This document shows, one piece after another, positions 18,165-27,117 of a stretch of DNA of 64,000 bases. The DNA comes from Fluviirhizobium alvei (GTDB lineage Bacteria > Pseudomonadota > Alphaproteobacteria > Rhizobiales > Rhizobiaceae). Location of the stretch: NCBI RefSeq assembly GCF_030551875.1, contig NZ_JAUOZU010000006.1, positions 310,001 to 374,000 of the forward strand. The letters are read 5' to 3'. The position numbers and the translations under genes were made by a program. Within the stretch, counting starts at the first letter, position 1, and each line of letters starts with the position of its first letter. The notes beneath the pieces were generated by a model, which ran no database searches, was not told the DNA's origin, and was given only the letters and a program-made list of their open reading frames with translations.

Positions 18165-20717
18165 ATGCTCCATTATTCGCGCTGGAAATCGATCCTTATC
18201 TGGCTCACGACATTGATCAGCATTCTGATCGCCTTGCCGAATGTCCTGTCGCAATCCACGCTCGATGCGCTTCCGGACTGGATGCCCAAGCGACCGATGA
18301 CGCTCGGTCTCGATCTGCAGGGTGGGTCTTATATCATGCTGCGCCTCGAGCGCGGCGATATCGTCAAGGAGCGAGTGGACACTGTCCTGGACGAGGTACG
18401 CGGCAACCTTCGCCAGGCGTCTATCGGCTATACCGGCCTGGCGGCGGACGGCCAGACCGTACGTTTCCGTCTTCGTGATGTCAGCCAGATCGACGCTGCC
18501 AAAGAGGCGCTGAAGGATCTCACAGCCCCCGTTTCGACCGGCCTGACCAGCGCGTCGATCATCGAAGTGACAATTAACGCGGGAACTGATGGCGCTTTCC
18601 AGCTGCTGCTCACCGATGAGGGCATCAATTACCGCGTCAGTTCTGCTTTGTCGCAGTCGATCGAAGTTGTCCGCCGCCGTGTCGACGAACTGGGCACCAC
18701 CGAACCGCTGATCCTGCGCCAGGGCTCCGATCGTATCGTGGTTCAGGTTCCGGGCCTTCAGGATCCGCAGCGCCTGAAGGCGCTCCTCAACCAGACCGCC
18801 AAACTCACCTTCCATCTGGTCGATACATCGATGCCGGTCGCTGAAGCTATCAACGGTCGCCCGCCAGCAACATCGGAAGTCGTCTATTCGAACGACGATC
18901 CGCCGGTACCCTATCTGCTTGAAAAACGGGCGATCCTTTCGGGTGAAAACCTCGTGGATGCGCAGCCGGGCTTCAACCAGCAGAACAACGAGCCGATCGT
19001 TTCTTTCCGTTTTGATTCCAAGGGCGCAAAGACATTTGCCAATGTAACGCAGCAGCATGTCGGCGAGCCCTTTGCCATCGTTCTGGACAATCAGGTGATT
19101 ACCGCACCGCTAATCAAGGAACCGATCATCGGTGGCGCTGGCCAGATATCTGGCCGTTTTGATCCCCAGGCAGCCAACGATCTTGCTGTTCTCCTGCGTG
19201 CCGGTGCACTTCCGGCGACATTGACTGTGGTTGAAGAACGCACCGTTGGGCCCGGCCTCGGTGCCGACTCGATCCGCGCCGGCGTGATTGCAGGCATCAT
19301 CGGCCTCGTTGCCGTGATCGCCTTCATGACCTTCTTCTACGGAACGCTCGGCATCATCGCCAACATCGCGATGATCATCAACGTCGTGATGATGATTGCG
19401 ATCCTGTCGCTGCTCGGGGCGACGCTGACCTTGCCGGGTATCGCGGGTATCGTTCTGACGATCGGTCAGGCGGTCGACTCCAACGTTCTGTTCTATGAAC
19501 GCTTCCGCGAGGAAGTGAAGGCCGGACGTTCGATCCCGCAGGCAATGGAAGCCGGCTTCTCGAAAGCCTTCGGCACCATCATCGACGCCAACCTGACGAC
19601 GCTGATCGCAGCTGTCATCCTCTTCTATATGGGGTCAGGTCCGGTGCGCGGCTTTGCCGTCACGCTTTCGATCGGTATCGTCACCACCGTCTTCACCGCT
19701 TACACTGTCTCGCGCCTGATGATTGCGATCTGGATGCGCCGGACCCGTCCGAAGACCCTGCCGAAGGGGATCCGCACCGGCTTCTTCGATTTTGCGGCCA
19801 TCCGCTTCATGGCGATCCGGAACTATACGTTCACGGTTTCCGCAGCACTGACGATCGCATCGATCGCCGGGTTCGCGACGCTGGGGCTCAACCTCGGCAT
19901 CGATTTCACCGGCGGCTCCGTCATCGAAGTGCAGGACAAGCGTGGTGCCGCCGATCTGGCCGACATTCGCGCGCGGCTTAACGATCTCAATCTCAGCGGC
20001 GTGCAGGTTCAGCAGTTCGGTGATCCGAGCGTGGTGCTGATCCGGGTCCAGAGCCAGGATGCCGGCGAGAATGCCGAACAGTCTGCCGTTGCCAAGATTC
20101 GTGGCGAACTCGGCGACGATTTCGATTTCCGCCGTGTCGAAGTGGTCGGTCCGTCCGTTTCGGGTGAGCTCGCGCTCACCGGTCTGATCGGGGTTGGCCT
20201 GTCGCTGCTGGCGATCATGGGCTACATCTGGATCCGGTTCGAATGGCAATTCGCTATCGGCGCCATCGTGGCGACCCTGCACGACCTGTTGCTGACGATC
20301 GGGCTCTTCGTTGTGACGGGACTGGAATTCGATATCACGAGTATTGCGGCGGTCCTGACCATCGTCGGCTATTCGCTGAACGATACCGTCGTCGTCTATG
20401 ACCGCATGCGTGAAAACCTGCGCCGCTACAAGAAGATGCCGTTGCCGCTGCTGATCGATACCTCGATCAACTCGACGCTGTCGCGCACCATCCTGACCTC
20501 GGTCACGACCTTGATCGCGATTGCAGCCCTCGTGCTGTTCGGCGGCGAGGTCATCCGCGGCTTTACCATCTCGATGCTGTTCGGTGTGGTCGTTGGCACC
20601 TTCTCGTCGATCTACATTGCGGCGCCGATCCTGATCCTGTTCAAGCTGCGCCCGGAAAACTTCCAGGGCGGCGACGAACAGGATGAGGGCAAAGCCTCCA
20701 CAGCGCCGGCGGTGTAA
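18165..20717 (+). CDS. secDF: Fused protein translocase SecD-SecF
   Basis: RND-type membrane protein that uses the proton-motive force to pull preproteins out on the periplasmic side. The fusion is clear: a SecD half with LGLDLQGG near residue 45 and a large periplasmic P1 region, and a SecF half with LGIDFTGGSVIEV near 580, each with about six membrane segments. Length is 850 residues, the usual size for the fused form in rhizobia. It stands downstream of yajC and three bases upstream of the next gene, so all are likely co-transcribed. Confidence 0.97.
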   Translation: MLHYSRWKSILIWLTTLISILIALPNVLSQSTLDALPDWMPKRPMTLGLDLQGGSYIMLRLERGDIVKERVDTVLDEVRGNLRQASIGYTGLAADGQTVRFRLRDVSQIDAAKEALKDLTAPVSTGLTSASIIEVTINAGTDGAFQLLLTDEGINYRVSSALSQSIEVVRRRVDELGTTEPLILRQGSDRIVVQVPGLQDPQRLKALLNQTAKLTFHLVDTSMPVAEAINGRPPATSEVVYSNDDPPVPYLLEKRAILSGENLVDAQPGFNQQNNEPIVSFRFDSKGAKTFANVTQQHVGEPFAIVLDNQVITAPLIKEPIIGGAGQISGRFDPQAANDLAVLLRAGALPATLTVVEERTVGPGLGADSIRAGVIAGIIGLVAVIAFMTFFYGTLGIIANIAMIINVVMMIAILSLLGATLTLPGIAGIVLTIGQAVDSNVLFYERFREEVKAGRSIPQAMEAGFSKAFGTIIDANLTTLIAAVILFYMGSGPVRGFAVTLSIGIVTTVFTAYTVSRLMIAIWMRRTRPKTLPKGIRTGFFDFAAIRFMAIRNYTFTVSAALTIASIAGFATLGLNLGIDFTGGSVIEVQDKRGAADLADIRARLNDLNLSGVQVQQFGDPSVVLIRVQSQDAGENAEQSAVAKIRGELGDDFDFRRVEVVGPSVSGELALTGLIGVGLSLLAIMGYIWIRFEWQFAIGAIVATLHDLLLTIGLFVVTGLEFDITSIAAVLTIVGYSLNDTVVVYDRMRENLRRYKKMPLPLLIDTSINSTLSRTILTSVTTLIAIAALVLFGGEVIRGFTISMLFGVVVGTFSSIYIAAPILILFKLRPENFQGGDEQDEGKASTAPAV

Positions 20718-20720
20718 ACC

Positions 20721-21110
20721 TTGGCAAAGGGGATCATCATTCGCGAACAGCATTTCCCCGGGCGGGCGCCGATCGATGCCTATGGCAATCACGGCTTCCG
20801 TTTTGCGGATATGAGCCATCGCGGATCGATCCTCTGCCTGCCGTCCGGTATTCACGGTTGGGGTGTGGAGGAGGGCAATCCTCTCACCGATGATCTGTTC
20901 GAGAAAGTCTTCGGCGATGCCGACGATATCGAGATCCTGCTGATCGGAACCGGCAAGCAGCTTCTGCCGCTGCCGAAACCGTTGCGGGAGGCGCTGAAGG
21001 CCCGCAACATCTCGGCGGACCCGATGTCGACCGGTGCAGCGGTGCGGACCTACAATATCCTGCTTGCAGAAGAGCGCGCAGTCGCGGCCGCCCTGATTGC
21101 CGTGGAATAG
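20721..21110 (+). CDS. Mth938-like domain protein (NDUFAF3-like)
   Basis: Single-domain protein of 129 residues in the Mth938/DUF498 fold family; human NDUFAF3, a respiratory complex I assembly factor, is a member. The core reads FRFADMSHRGSILCLPSG and continues with EILLIGTGKQLLPLP, as in the family. The start is TTG at 20721, three bases after the secDF stop, with no other in-frame start nearby. Function in bacteria is not established; its placement directly behind secDF and before an NDUFAF6-like gene points to membrane-complex assembly. Confidence 0.85.
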   Translation: MAKGIIIREQHFPGRAPIDAYGNHGFRFADMSHRGSILCLPSGIHGWGVEEGNPLTDDLFEKVFGDADDIEILLIGTGKQLLPLPKPLREALKARNISADPMSTGAAVRTYNILLAEERAVAAALIAVE

Positions 21111-21113
21111 CCA

Positions 21114-21971
21114 ATGGCAGCCGCCTCCGAAGATCCGTTCCACCATTGCCTGACGACACTGAGGCAGACCGATTTCGATCGCTATCTCGCCTGCCTGCTG
21201 TTGCCAGAAGACAAACGCGGCCCGGTCGCCGCGCTCTATGCCTTCAATGCCGAACTGGCGCGTGTGCGGGAACTGGTCCGCGATCCGCTGCCGGGCGAGA
21301 TCCGGCTGCAATGGTGGCGCGATCTTCTCGAAGGTTCGGCGGCGGGCGATGCAAGCGCCAACCCGATCGCTGCCGGCCTGATGCGGACGATCGACACATT
21401 TCGCCTGCCACGGACGCCGCTTGCCACCATGACCGAGGCGCGCATCTTCGATCTCTATGACGATCCGATGCCGGACCGCCAGGCTTTCGAACTCTATGCC
21501 GGCGAGACCGCATCTGCGCTCATCCAATTGACGGCTTTGGTGCTGGATGCCGAAGCGGCGCCCTCAGTGGCCAGTGCAGCCGGACATGCCGGCATTGCCC
21601 AACTCGTGGCGGGTTGTCTGCTGCTTCTGCCTTACCACCGCAGCCGTCACCAGATCTATATCCCCGGCGATATTCTGGCGGCCACCGGCCTGACAGCAGA
21701 GACGTTTCTGGCCGGCGAGGAGCGTAACAGGATCGCGGCGGCTATTGCTGCTTTCTCCGGTTTCGGTCGCGATCACCTGCGCAAGGCAAGAGCGGAATCT
21801 TCGTCCGTCAAAGGCGGCGTCAAGGCGGCCTTCCTGCCCGTGTCGCTGGCCGAAAGCGTGTTTGCGAAAGCCGAGCGGGCAGGGGCAGATCTGCTGGATC
21901 GACCCTTGCATCTGTCGCCGCTTGGCCGTCAATGGCGGCTCTGGCGCGCCTCGCGCCGCAAGGCTTTCTGA
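21114..21971 (+). CDS. Squalene/phytoene synthase-fold protein, NDUFAF6-like
   Basis: Member of the squalene/phytoene synthase superfamily, 285 residues. The fold is visible (RLQWWRDLLEG, ELYAGETASALIQL), but the two Asp-rich motifs that bind Mg-diphosphate are not: where DxxxD is expected the sequence reads FNAELARVREL, and the second site also lacks the usual pair. Loss of these residues is a mark of NDUFAF6, a complex I assembly factor, rather than of carotenoid or hopanoid enzymes. It starts three bases after the Mth938-like gene. Automated annotation would probably call it phytoene synthase; I think that is unlikely. Confidence 0.8.
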   Translation: MAAASEDPFHHCLTTLRQTDFDRYLACLLLPEDKRGPVAALYAFNAELARVRELVRDPLPGEIRLQWWRDLLEGSAAGDASANPIAAGLMRTIDTFRLPRTPLATMTEARIFDLYDDPMPDRQAFELYAGETASALIQLTALVLDAEAAPSVASAAGHAGIAQLVAGCLLLLPYHRSRHQIYIPGDILAATGLTAETFLAGEERNRIAAAIAAFSGFGRDHLRKARAESSSVKGGVKAAFLPVSLAESVFAKAERAGADLLDRPLHLSPLGRQWRLWRASRRKAF

Positions 21972-22064
21972 AGCGCCTGACGCGATTCGCGACAGCTTCA
22001 CCCTTCGCTAACCATTCGCCCGTATCCTCTTCTGAAGTGTACCGGTGAACCGGCGAGCGTTGCC

Positions 22065-23225
22065 ATGAGTTTTGCGTTGGGAATGAAGGGCAGTCGGGCC
22101 CTGCTGCCGGCTCTTGTGGTGCTTGTGGTGGCCGGATGTTCGGGCCCCATGGTGCCGCCGGAAGATATCGATGGAGAGACGCGGGTCTCCTCCATTCCGC
22201 CGGCCAAAATCCGTGAAGATGTGAACTATGCCGCCCAGCCGGAACCGGCGCAGGTGGCCGATGATCAGATCGATTATCTCAACACGCCCAATCTTGCTGC
22301 TGTCGATCCGAAGCCGGAAGCAACCGAGGCCGCACCATCGCTTGCCGATCCGTCTCCCGCAGAGGATGGCGTCAATATCGATTCCGCCCTGGGCGTTGAG
22401 CCCGAGCCGGTGGGCCTCGCAGAAGAGCAGGCCAACGACATAGCCGAGAAGAACACCAGCCAGCCTGTGGTTGACGGGATCGGAACCGACACGCCGGTGG
22501 CGCTCAATCCGGCGGCAGAACCAGCGTCGAAGTCCACTCCAGGCGAGTTCGGTACCATCGCAAGCGAAATCACGCCGCCATCCCGCCGTGTCGACCGTTC
22601 GAAGGAAACCGAAGTTGCCTTCATTCCGCGCTTTTCGAACCCCGAACAGATTCCCGAATCCTATGGCGGGCTGACGGCTGCCGATCGATCCTGCCGCGCC
22701 GAGCTCAAGAAACTCGGAGTGAAGTTCCGCGAGATCGATCCGATTGCCGACGGTGCCAATTGCGGCATTCCGCACCCGATCGAGGTCAGCGGCTTTTCCG
22801 GCGGCATCACGCTCAAGCCGGCCGCGAAACTCAACTGCAACATCACCCGCAGTTTCGCGAAGTGGGTGAAGTACGAGTTGGTGCCATCGTCCCGCTATCG
22901 ATATTTTTCCGGCATCGACACGATCTATCAGATGTCGTCCTACTCCTGCCGCAAGATGAATTCGAAATCCTCCAATCCCTGGTCGGAACATGCCAAGGGC
23001 AATGCGATCGATATCGGAAAGTTCGTCCTGAAATCCGGCAAGGAAATCGATGTCCGCAAGAAGAGTATCTTCGCCTTCCGCGAAAAAGGATTGCTGAAAG
23101 CGGTACGCTCGGATTCGTGCAAGTATTTCAATACGGTGCTCGGGCCGGGAAGCGATCCGCATCACAAGGATCATTTCCACTTCGACCTCAGGACCCGCAA
23201 GTCCGGCTATCGGCACTGCGACTAG
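22065..23225 (+). CDS. Extensin-like C-terminal domain lipoprotein
   Basis: Predicted lipoprotein of 386 residues. A signal peptide ends in VVAGC (Cys25), an acidic Pro-rich linker follows to about residue 200, and the C-terminal extensin-like domain covers about 204-386 with several Cys. The domain carries the ligand pattern of M15 zinc peptidases: SEHAKGNAID (His309, Asp316) and HFHFD (His370 and His372). This suggests a peptidoglycan carboxypeptidase or related hydrolase in the periplasm, not a plant-type structural extensin. It stands alone, 93 bp after the NDUFAF6-like gene. Confidence 0.8.
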   Translation: MSFALGMKGSRALLPALVVLVVAGCSGPMVPPEDIDGETRVSSIPPAKIREDVNYAAQPEPAQVADDQIDYLNTPNLAAVDPKPEATEAAPSLADPSPAEDGVNIDSALGVEPEPVGLAEEQANDIAEKNTSQPVVDGIGTDTPVALNPAAEPASKSTPGEFGTIASEITPPSRRVDRSKETEVAFIPRFSNPEQIPESYGGLTAADRSCRAELKKLGVKFREIDPIADGANCGIPHPIEVSGFSGGITLKPAAKLNCNITRSFAKWVKYELVPSSRYRYFSGIDTIYQMSSYSCRKMNSKSSNPWSEHAKGNAIDIGKFVLKSGKEIDVRKKSIFAFREKGLLKAVRSDSCKYFNTVLGPGSDPHHKDHFHFDLRTRKSGYRHCD

Positions 23226-23345
23226 AATGCCATCGAGCCTGACGATTCCTGCTACAGCTTTTTAACAGAAGCGTACCGGCGGACGAAAAACTGCGCTTGC
23301 TGTCGCCAGACCTCGGGCGCAAAGAACGTCAAAAAGGACGTTCCC

Positions 23346-24164
23346 ATGCCGCCAGTGTCTGAAATCATCCTGTTTGCATCGCTGTTGATTGCCGCCGGCG
23401 CCGTTGCCGGCATTCTTGCCGGTCTGTTCGGCGTCGGAGGCGGGGCCATCCTCGTGCCGGTTTTTTACCAGGTCTATGGGCTCGTGGGTGTCGATGACGC
23501 CGTGCGCACCCATGTGGCGGTCGGAACGTCGCTCGCCATCATCGTTCCAACCTCGATCCGTTCTTTCAATGCGCATCGCAAACGCGGCGCGGTCGATATG
23601 AAGATCCTGAAAGACTGGGCGATCTGGCTGCCGCTCGGCACCATCCTGGCCTCGGCCATTGCCGCCTACATATCGGGTGCAGCGCTGCGCACCATCTTCG
23701 CTGTCCTCTCGCTCCTCATTGCCCTCAGAATGTTCCTCAACCGCGAAAGCTGGCGGTTCGGTGACCAGATGCCGGGCGGTTTTCTCAATGCGGTCGCCGG
23801 TGCCGGCATCGGCCTCTTTTCCGGCCTGATGGGTGTGGGTGGCGGCGTGTTGTCCAATCTCTGGATGACGCTCTGGGGCCGCACCGTGCACCAGTCTGTC
23901 GCGACGTCATCCGGCGTTGGGGTGTTGATCTCGATCCCCGGATTGATCGGCTACGCCTGGGCCGGTTGGGGCGAGGCGGGCCTGCCGCCCTTTTCCACCG
24001 GCTTCATCAACTGGATCACCGTTCTGCTCGTCATTCCCGTGACACTGATGACAGCGCCGGTGGGCGTGCGGCTCGCACATGCCATGTCGCGCCGCCAGCT
24101 CGAGGTCGGGTTCGGCCTCTTCCTGGTCGCGGTCTCCGCCCGCTTCTTCTACAGCCTGCTCTGA
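23346..24164 (+). CDS. TSUP-family membrane permease (TauE/SafE)
   Basis: Polytopic inner-membrane protein of 272 residues with about eight hydrophobic segments. The repeated glycine-rich motif of the family occurs twice, GLFGVGGGAILVPV near residue 27 and GLMGVGGGVLSNL near 162, marking the two inverted halves. Family members export or import sulfite, sulfoacetate, thiosulfate or related organic sulfur anions. Nothing in the neighbourhood names the substrate. It converges on the aspartic protease gene with only seven bases between stops. Confidence 0.88.
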   Translation: MPPVSEIILFASLLIAAGAVAGILAGLFGVGGGAILVPVFYQVYGLVGVDDAVRTHVAVGTSLAIIVPTSIRSFNAHRKRGAVDMKILKDWAIWLPLGTILASAIAAYISGAALRTIFAVLSLLIALRMFLNRESWRFGDQMPGGFLNAVAGAGIGLFSGLMGVGGGVLSNLWMTLWGRTVHQSVATSSGVGVLISIPGLIGYAWAGWGEAGLPPFSTGFINWITVLLVIPVTLMTAPVGVRLAHAMSRRQLEVGFGLFLVAVSARFFYSLL

Positions 24165-24171
24165 AGGCCGC

Positions 24172-24873
24172 TCAGTTCTTGAGCTTCAGCTGTTCGCCGG
24201 TGAAGGCGAAGGAAGAGAGGGTTTCGAGAAAGGTCATCCCAAGCAGGCTCTGATCCAACCGTCCGCGTTCGGCAATGCCGGCACGGACATTGGTCCGTTC
24301 GATGCCGCCGATCGAAACCGTCGACAGCGTGACATAGGCGGTCCTGGCCGGTCCATTGGCCGTCATCACCGTCGCGTCGAAATCGAGCGTGGCCGGGTTG
24401 AGGCCGATGCGCTCGGCATCCTCATAGGTCAGGGCGATCGAGCTTGCGCCGGTATCGACCATCATGCTCACGCCAACGCCATCGATCACCGTATCGGCAT
24501 GAAAATGGCCATTGTCGCCGCGATAGAGGATCACCGTGTTGAAGCCGTTCTCGTCTGTGATGGTGGCGGCGCGGCCCGGGATCAGGCCAGCCGACATCCG
24601 CGAGGCGAAATCCTGCGCGTCGTAACGATAGAGATAGCCGGCCACGAGCCCGAGCCCGATCACCGTCCAGAGAATAAAATTGCGGGCCGCTTCGCCCCAG
24701 TTGCGCTGGGAGGCGATGACGCCGCCACTGACGAGCGCCAGAAGCATGGCGTAATAGACGAAGGACATGGATTGCTCGGTGTCGATCGAGCCGACGCCGC
24801 CGGAACCCAGAGCCAGTTTGAGCAGAAGAAGGGCGCCGAGAATGACAGCGATGATGATCAGAAGTCGCGTCAC
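24172..24873 (-). CDS. TIGR02281-type membrane aspartic protease
   Basis: Retropepsin-like protease anchored in the inner membrane. Three hydrophobic segments (about 3-20, 37-53, 64-81) precede a clan AA domain with the catalytic DTGAS (Asp140) and a later LGMTFLETL segment. One-active-site enzymes of this kind must dimerise. Length is 233 residues. It begins with GTG inside the stop codon of the DUF1289 gene (GTGA), so the two are coupled; cobS lies upstream on the same strand. Substrate unknown. Confidence 0.88.
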   Translation of the reverse strand: MTRLLIIIAVILGALLLLKLALGSGGVGSIDTEQSMSFVYYAMLLALVSGGVIASQRNWGEAARNFILWTVIGLGLVAGYLYRYDAQDFASRMSAGLIPGRAATITDENGFNTVILYRGDNGHFHADTVIDGVGVSMMVDTGASSIALTYEDAERIGLNPATLDFDATVMTANGPARTAYVTLSTVSIGGIERTNVRAGIAERGRLDQSLLGMTFLETLSSFAFTGEQLKLKN

Positions 24874-25091
24874 GTTGCCTGCCCCTCCCGCGCCATGCGG
24901 GTCCGGCGGGTTTCACGTCGCGGCTTGCGCTCGACCGTTTCCAGCCGGGCCGGGAGACTGTCCATGATCGCCCGGCGCTCGCTGCTCGTATAGCTCGTCC
25001 AGGCGCCGATCTCCGCTTTCGTGCGACCGCAGCCGAAACAAAATCCGGTTTTATCGTCGATCGAACAGACGAGAATGCAGGGCGATTCCAT
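24870..25091 (-). CDS. DUF1289 small Cys-rich protein
   Basis: 73-residue protein with the DUF1289 pattern: SPCILVCSIDD, then GFCFGCGRTKAEIGAW. The four Cys look like a metal or Fe-S site. The tail is strongly basic. The ATG at 25091 has AAAGAGG a few bases upstream. The frame is open far into cobS, but only this start gives the conserved N terminus. It overlaps the downstream protease by four bases. Role unknown; fission with a protease suggests a shared task. Confidence 0.85.
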   Translation of the reverse strand: MESPCILVCSIDDKTGFCFGCGRTKAEIGAWTSYTSSERRAIMDSLPARLETVERKPRRETRRTRMAREGQAT

Positions 25092-25114
25092 GGCGACCTC
25101 TTTGGTTATGCCGC

Positions 25115-25930
25115 TTATGTGGTTATGCGAAGGAAAACGGCAAGCGTCGCGAGGGCAGCCATCTCCGAAATCTGCTGTGTCGCGCCGATCGTATCGCCAG
25201 TGTGGCCGCCGAGGCGGGTGCGGGTGCGACTGGTAAAGGCAATCGTCGCGACAGCGGTTGCGCCCAGCGTGAGGAGGGCGAGCAGGAACGAACCGCAATA
25301 CCAGAGGATGGCGCCGGCGATTATAGCGCCCAGCGCCAGGCTCACGGGAACCTGTTCGGCCGCGGGTGCGCCTGAAGCAACGGCAACGCCGTCGGTGCGG
25401 GCGGGTGGCAATTGCGACCAGTGCCACACAAGCGCTGCGCGGCTGAGCGCGCCGAGCGCCGCATAGGCAAAGCCGGCAGGTCCCGGCAACATCAGCGAAC
25501 CGATGGCCGAAAGTGCGCTTGCCCGGATGCCGAAGGAGAGGATGAGTGCAACGGCGCCATAGCTGCCGATCCGGCTGTCGCGCATGATCAGCAGCGCCTT
25601 TTCCCGGTCACGGGCGCCGCCAAGACCGTCGGCGCTGTCGGCAAGGCCATCCTCGTGCAGCGCACCCGTGATCAGCGTATGCGCGGCAAGAGCGAGGAAA
25701 GCGGCGATGAGCGGTTGCTGGCCGAGAGCGAGAGCAAGGGCAAAGACGGCGGCCGGCGGCAGGCAGATGAGAAAGCCCGCAACCGGAAAGGCACGGACGG
25801 CCCGGCTCAACGAGCCGTCGAAATCGCGAAAATAGCGATCCGCAACCGGGATCCGGCTCAGAAATCCGGTCGCCCTGGCGATATCGGTGATGAAGTCATT
25901 GGCCGGCACGTCTGTACTCCTTACGTCCAC
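25115..25930 (-). CDS. cobS: Adenosylcobinamide-GDP ribazoletransferase
   Basis: Membrane enzyme of the last step of cobalamin assembly that joins adenosylcobinamide-GDP with alpha-ribazole (called CobV in the Pseudomonas denitrificans scheme). The catalytic motif HEDGLADSADGLGG and the RDSRIGSYGAV segment are diagnostic, with about six membrane segments around them. Length is 271 residues from a GTG at 25930. It is divergent from cobT, 92 bp away, so both can respond to one intergenic regulatory region. I saw no B12 riboswitch there. Confidence 0.93.
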   Translation of the reverse strand: MDVRSTDVPANDFITDIARATGFLSRIPVADRYFRDFDGSLSRAVRAFPVAGFLICLPPAAVFALALALGQQPLIAAFLALAAHTLITGALHEDGLADSADGLGGARDREKALLIMRDSRIGSYGAVALILSFGIRASALSAIGSLMLPGPAGFAYAALGALSRAALVWHWSQLPPARTDGVAVASGAPAAEQVPVSLALGAIIAGAILWYCGSFLLALLTLGATAVATIAFTSRTRTRLGGHTGDTIGATQQISEMAALATLAVFLRITT

Positions 25931-26022
25931 CGGAGGCGTGTTTGGCTGTTGCTCCCCGGTGTCTGTGCCGATAATAGAGAGCGCGCACGACCTTGGAAAC
26001 GAATTTCCGGAGCATTCACAGC

Positions 26023-27039
26023 ATGAGCATCACCGGCCTGCCTTTCGACGATTTCCGCACTCTCATCGATAACCTTCCCGGACCGATGACGCAGGCGCTG
26101 GTGGATGCGCGCGATCGCGACAAACAACTGACCAAGCCGCCGGGTTCGCTCGGACGGCTCGAGGAAATCGCCTTCTGGCTGGCGGCCTGGACCGGGCGCA
26201 AGCCGGCTGTCAACCGGCCGCTCGTGGCGATCTTTGCCGGCAATCACGGTGTGACGCGCCAGAAAATCACGCCCTATCCGCCCGAAGTGACCAAGCAGAT
26301 GGTCGCGAATTTTTCCAATGGCGGTGCGGCGATCAACCAGATCTGTGCCACCAACGATCTCGGACTGAAGGTTTTCGACCTGGCGCTGGACTATCCGACC
26401 GGCGACATCACCGAGGAGGCAGCGCTCTCGGAACGCGATTGCGCCGCCACCATGGCGTTCGGCATGGAATCGATTGCCGGCGGCACCGATCTTCTCTGCA
26501 TCGGTGAAATGGGGATTGGCAACACGACCATTGCGGCCGCCATCAACCTGGCGCTCTATGGCGGCACCGCCGAGGACTGGGTGGGGCCCGGCACGGGTTC
26601 GGAGGGCGATGTTCTTGAGCGCAAGATCCGCGCCGTCGAAAAGGCGGTTGAATTCCACAAGGATCATCTCTCCGATCCGCTCGAAATCCTCCGCCGTCTG
26701 GGCGGGCGCGAAATCGCGGCCATGGCGGGCGCCATTCTCGCCGCACGCGTCGAGCGGATTCCGGTGATCATCGACGGTTATGTCGCGACTGCGGCGGCGG
26801 CAATTCTCAAGGCGGCAAATCCCTCGGCGCTCGATCATTGCCTGATCGGACATGTTTCCGCTGAGCCTGGCCATCTGCGCGCCATCGAGAAACTCGGCAA
26901 GACGCCGATCCTGGCGCTTGGCATGCGGTTGGGCGAGGGGACAGGTGCCGCTCTGGCCGCGACCATTGTTCGGTCTGCGGCGGCTTGTCACACCGGCATG
27001 GCAACCTTTGAAACCGCTGGTGTCTCAAATAAGTCCTAA
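26023..27039 (+). CDS. cobT: Nicotinate-nucleotide:dimethylbenzimidazole phosphoribosyltransferase
   Basis: Makes alpha-ribazole phosphate from dimethylbenzimidazole and nicotinate mononucleotide, the lower ligand branch of cobalamin synthesis (CobU in the P. denitrificans scheme). Family motifs are TKPPGSLGRLE, FAGNHGV, GEMGIGNTT and the C-terminal LGMRLGEGTGA with the catalytic Glu. Length is 338 residues from ATG 26023, preceded by GGAG; a TTG at 25993 would add ten residues. Its product feeds the divergent CobS. Confidence 0.96.
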   Translation: MSITGLPFDDFRTLIDNLPGPMTQALVDARDRDKQLTKPPGSLGRLEEIAFWLAAWTGRKPAVNRPLVAIFAGNHGVTRQKITPYPPEVTKQMVANFSNGGAAINQICATNDLGLKVFDLALDYPTGDITEEAALSERDCAATMAFGMESIAGGTDLLCIGEMGIGNTTIAAAINLALYGGTAEDWVGPGTGSEGDVLERKIRAVEKAVEFHKDHLSDPLEILRRLGGREIAAMAGAILAARVERIPVIIDGYVATAAAAILKAANPSALDHCLIGHVSAEPGHLRAIEKLGKTPILALGMRLGEGTGAALAATIVRSAAACHTGMATFETAGVSNKS

Positions 27040-27117
27040 TTAAGGAATGAGCCATGCGCATGTTAGAATGGTCCCGACACGGTCGTTGACGCGACCTGGT
27101 CGGGTGGGGAGAGGTGC

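Noticed and set aside
21114-21971. Phytoene synthase for carotenoid synthesis
   Set aside because: Both Asp-rich substrate motifs are missing and no other carotenoid or hopanoid gene is near.
25931-26022. Possible cobalamin riboswitch between cobS and cobT
   Set aside because: Only 92 bp, and no B12-box sequence or suitable stem set can be seen.
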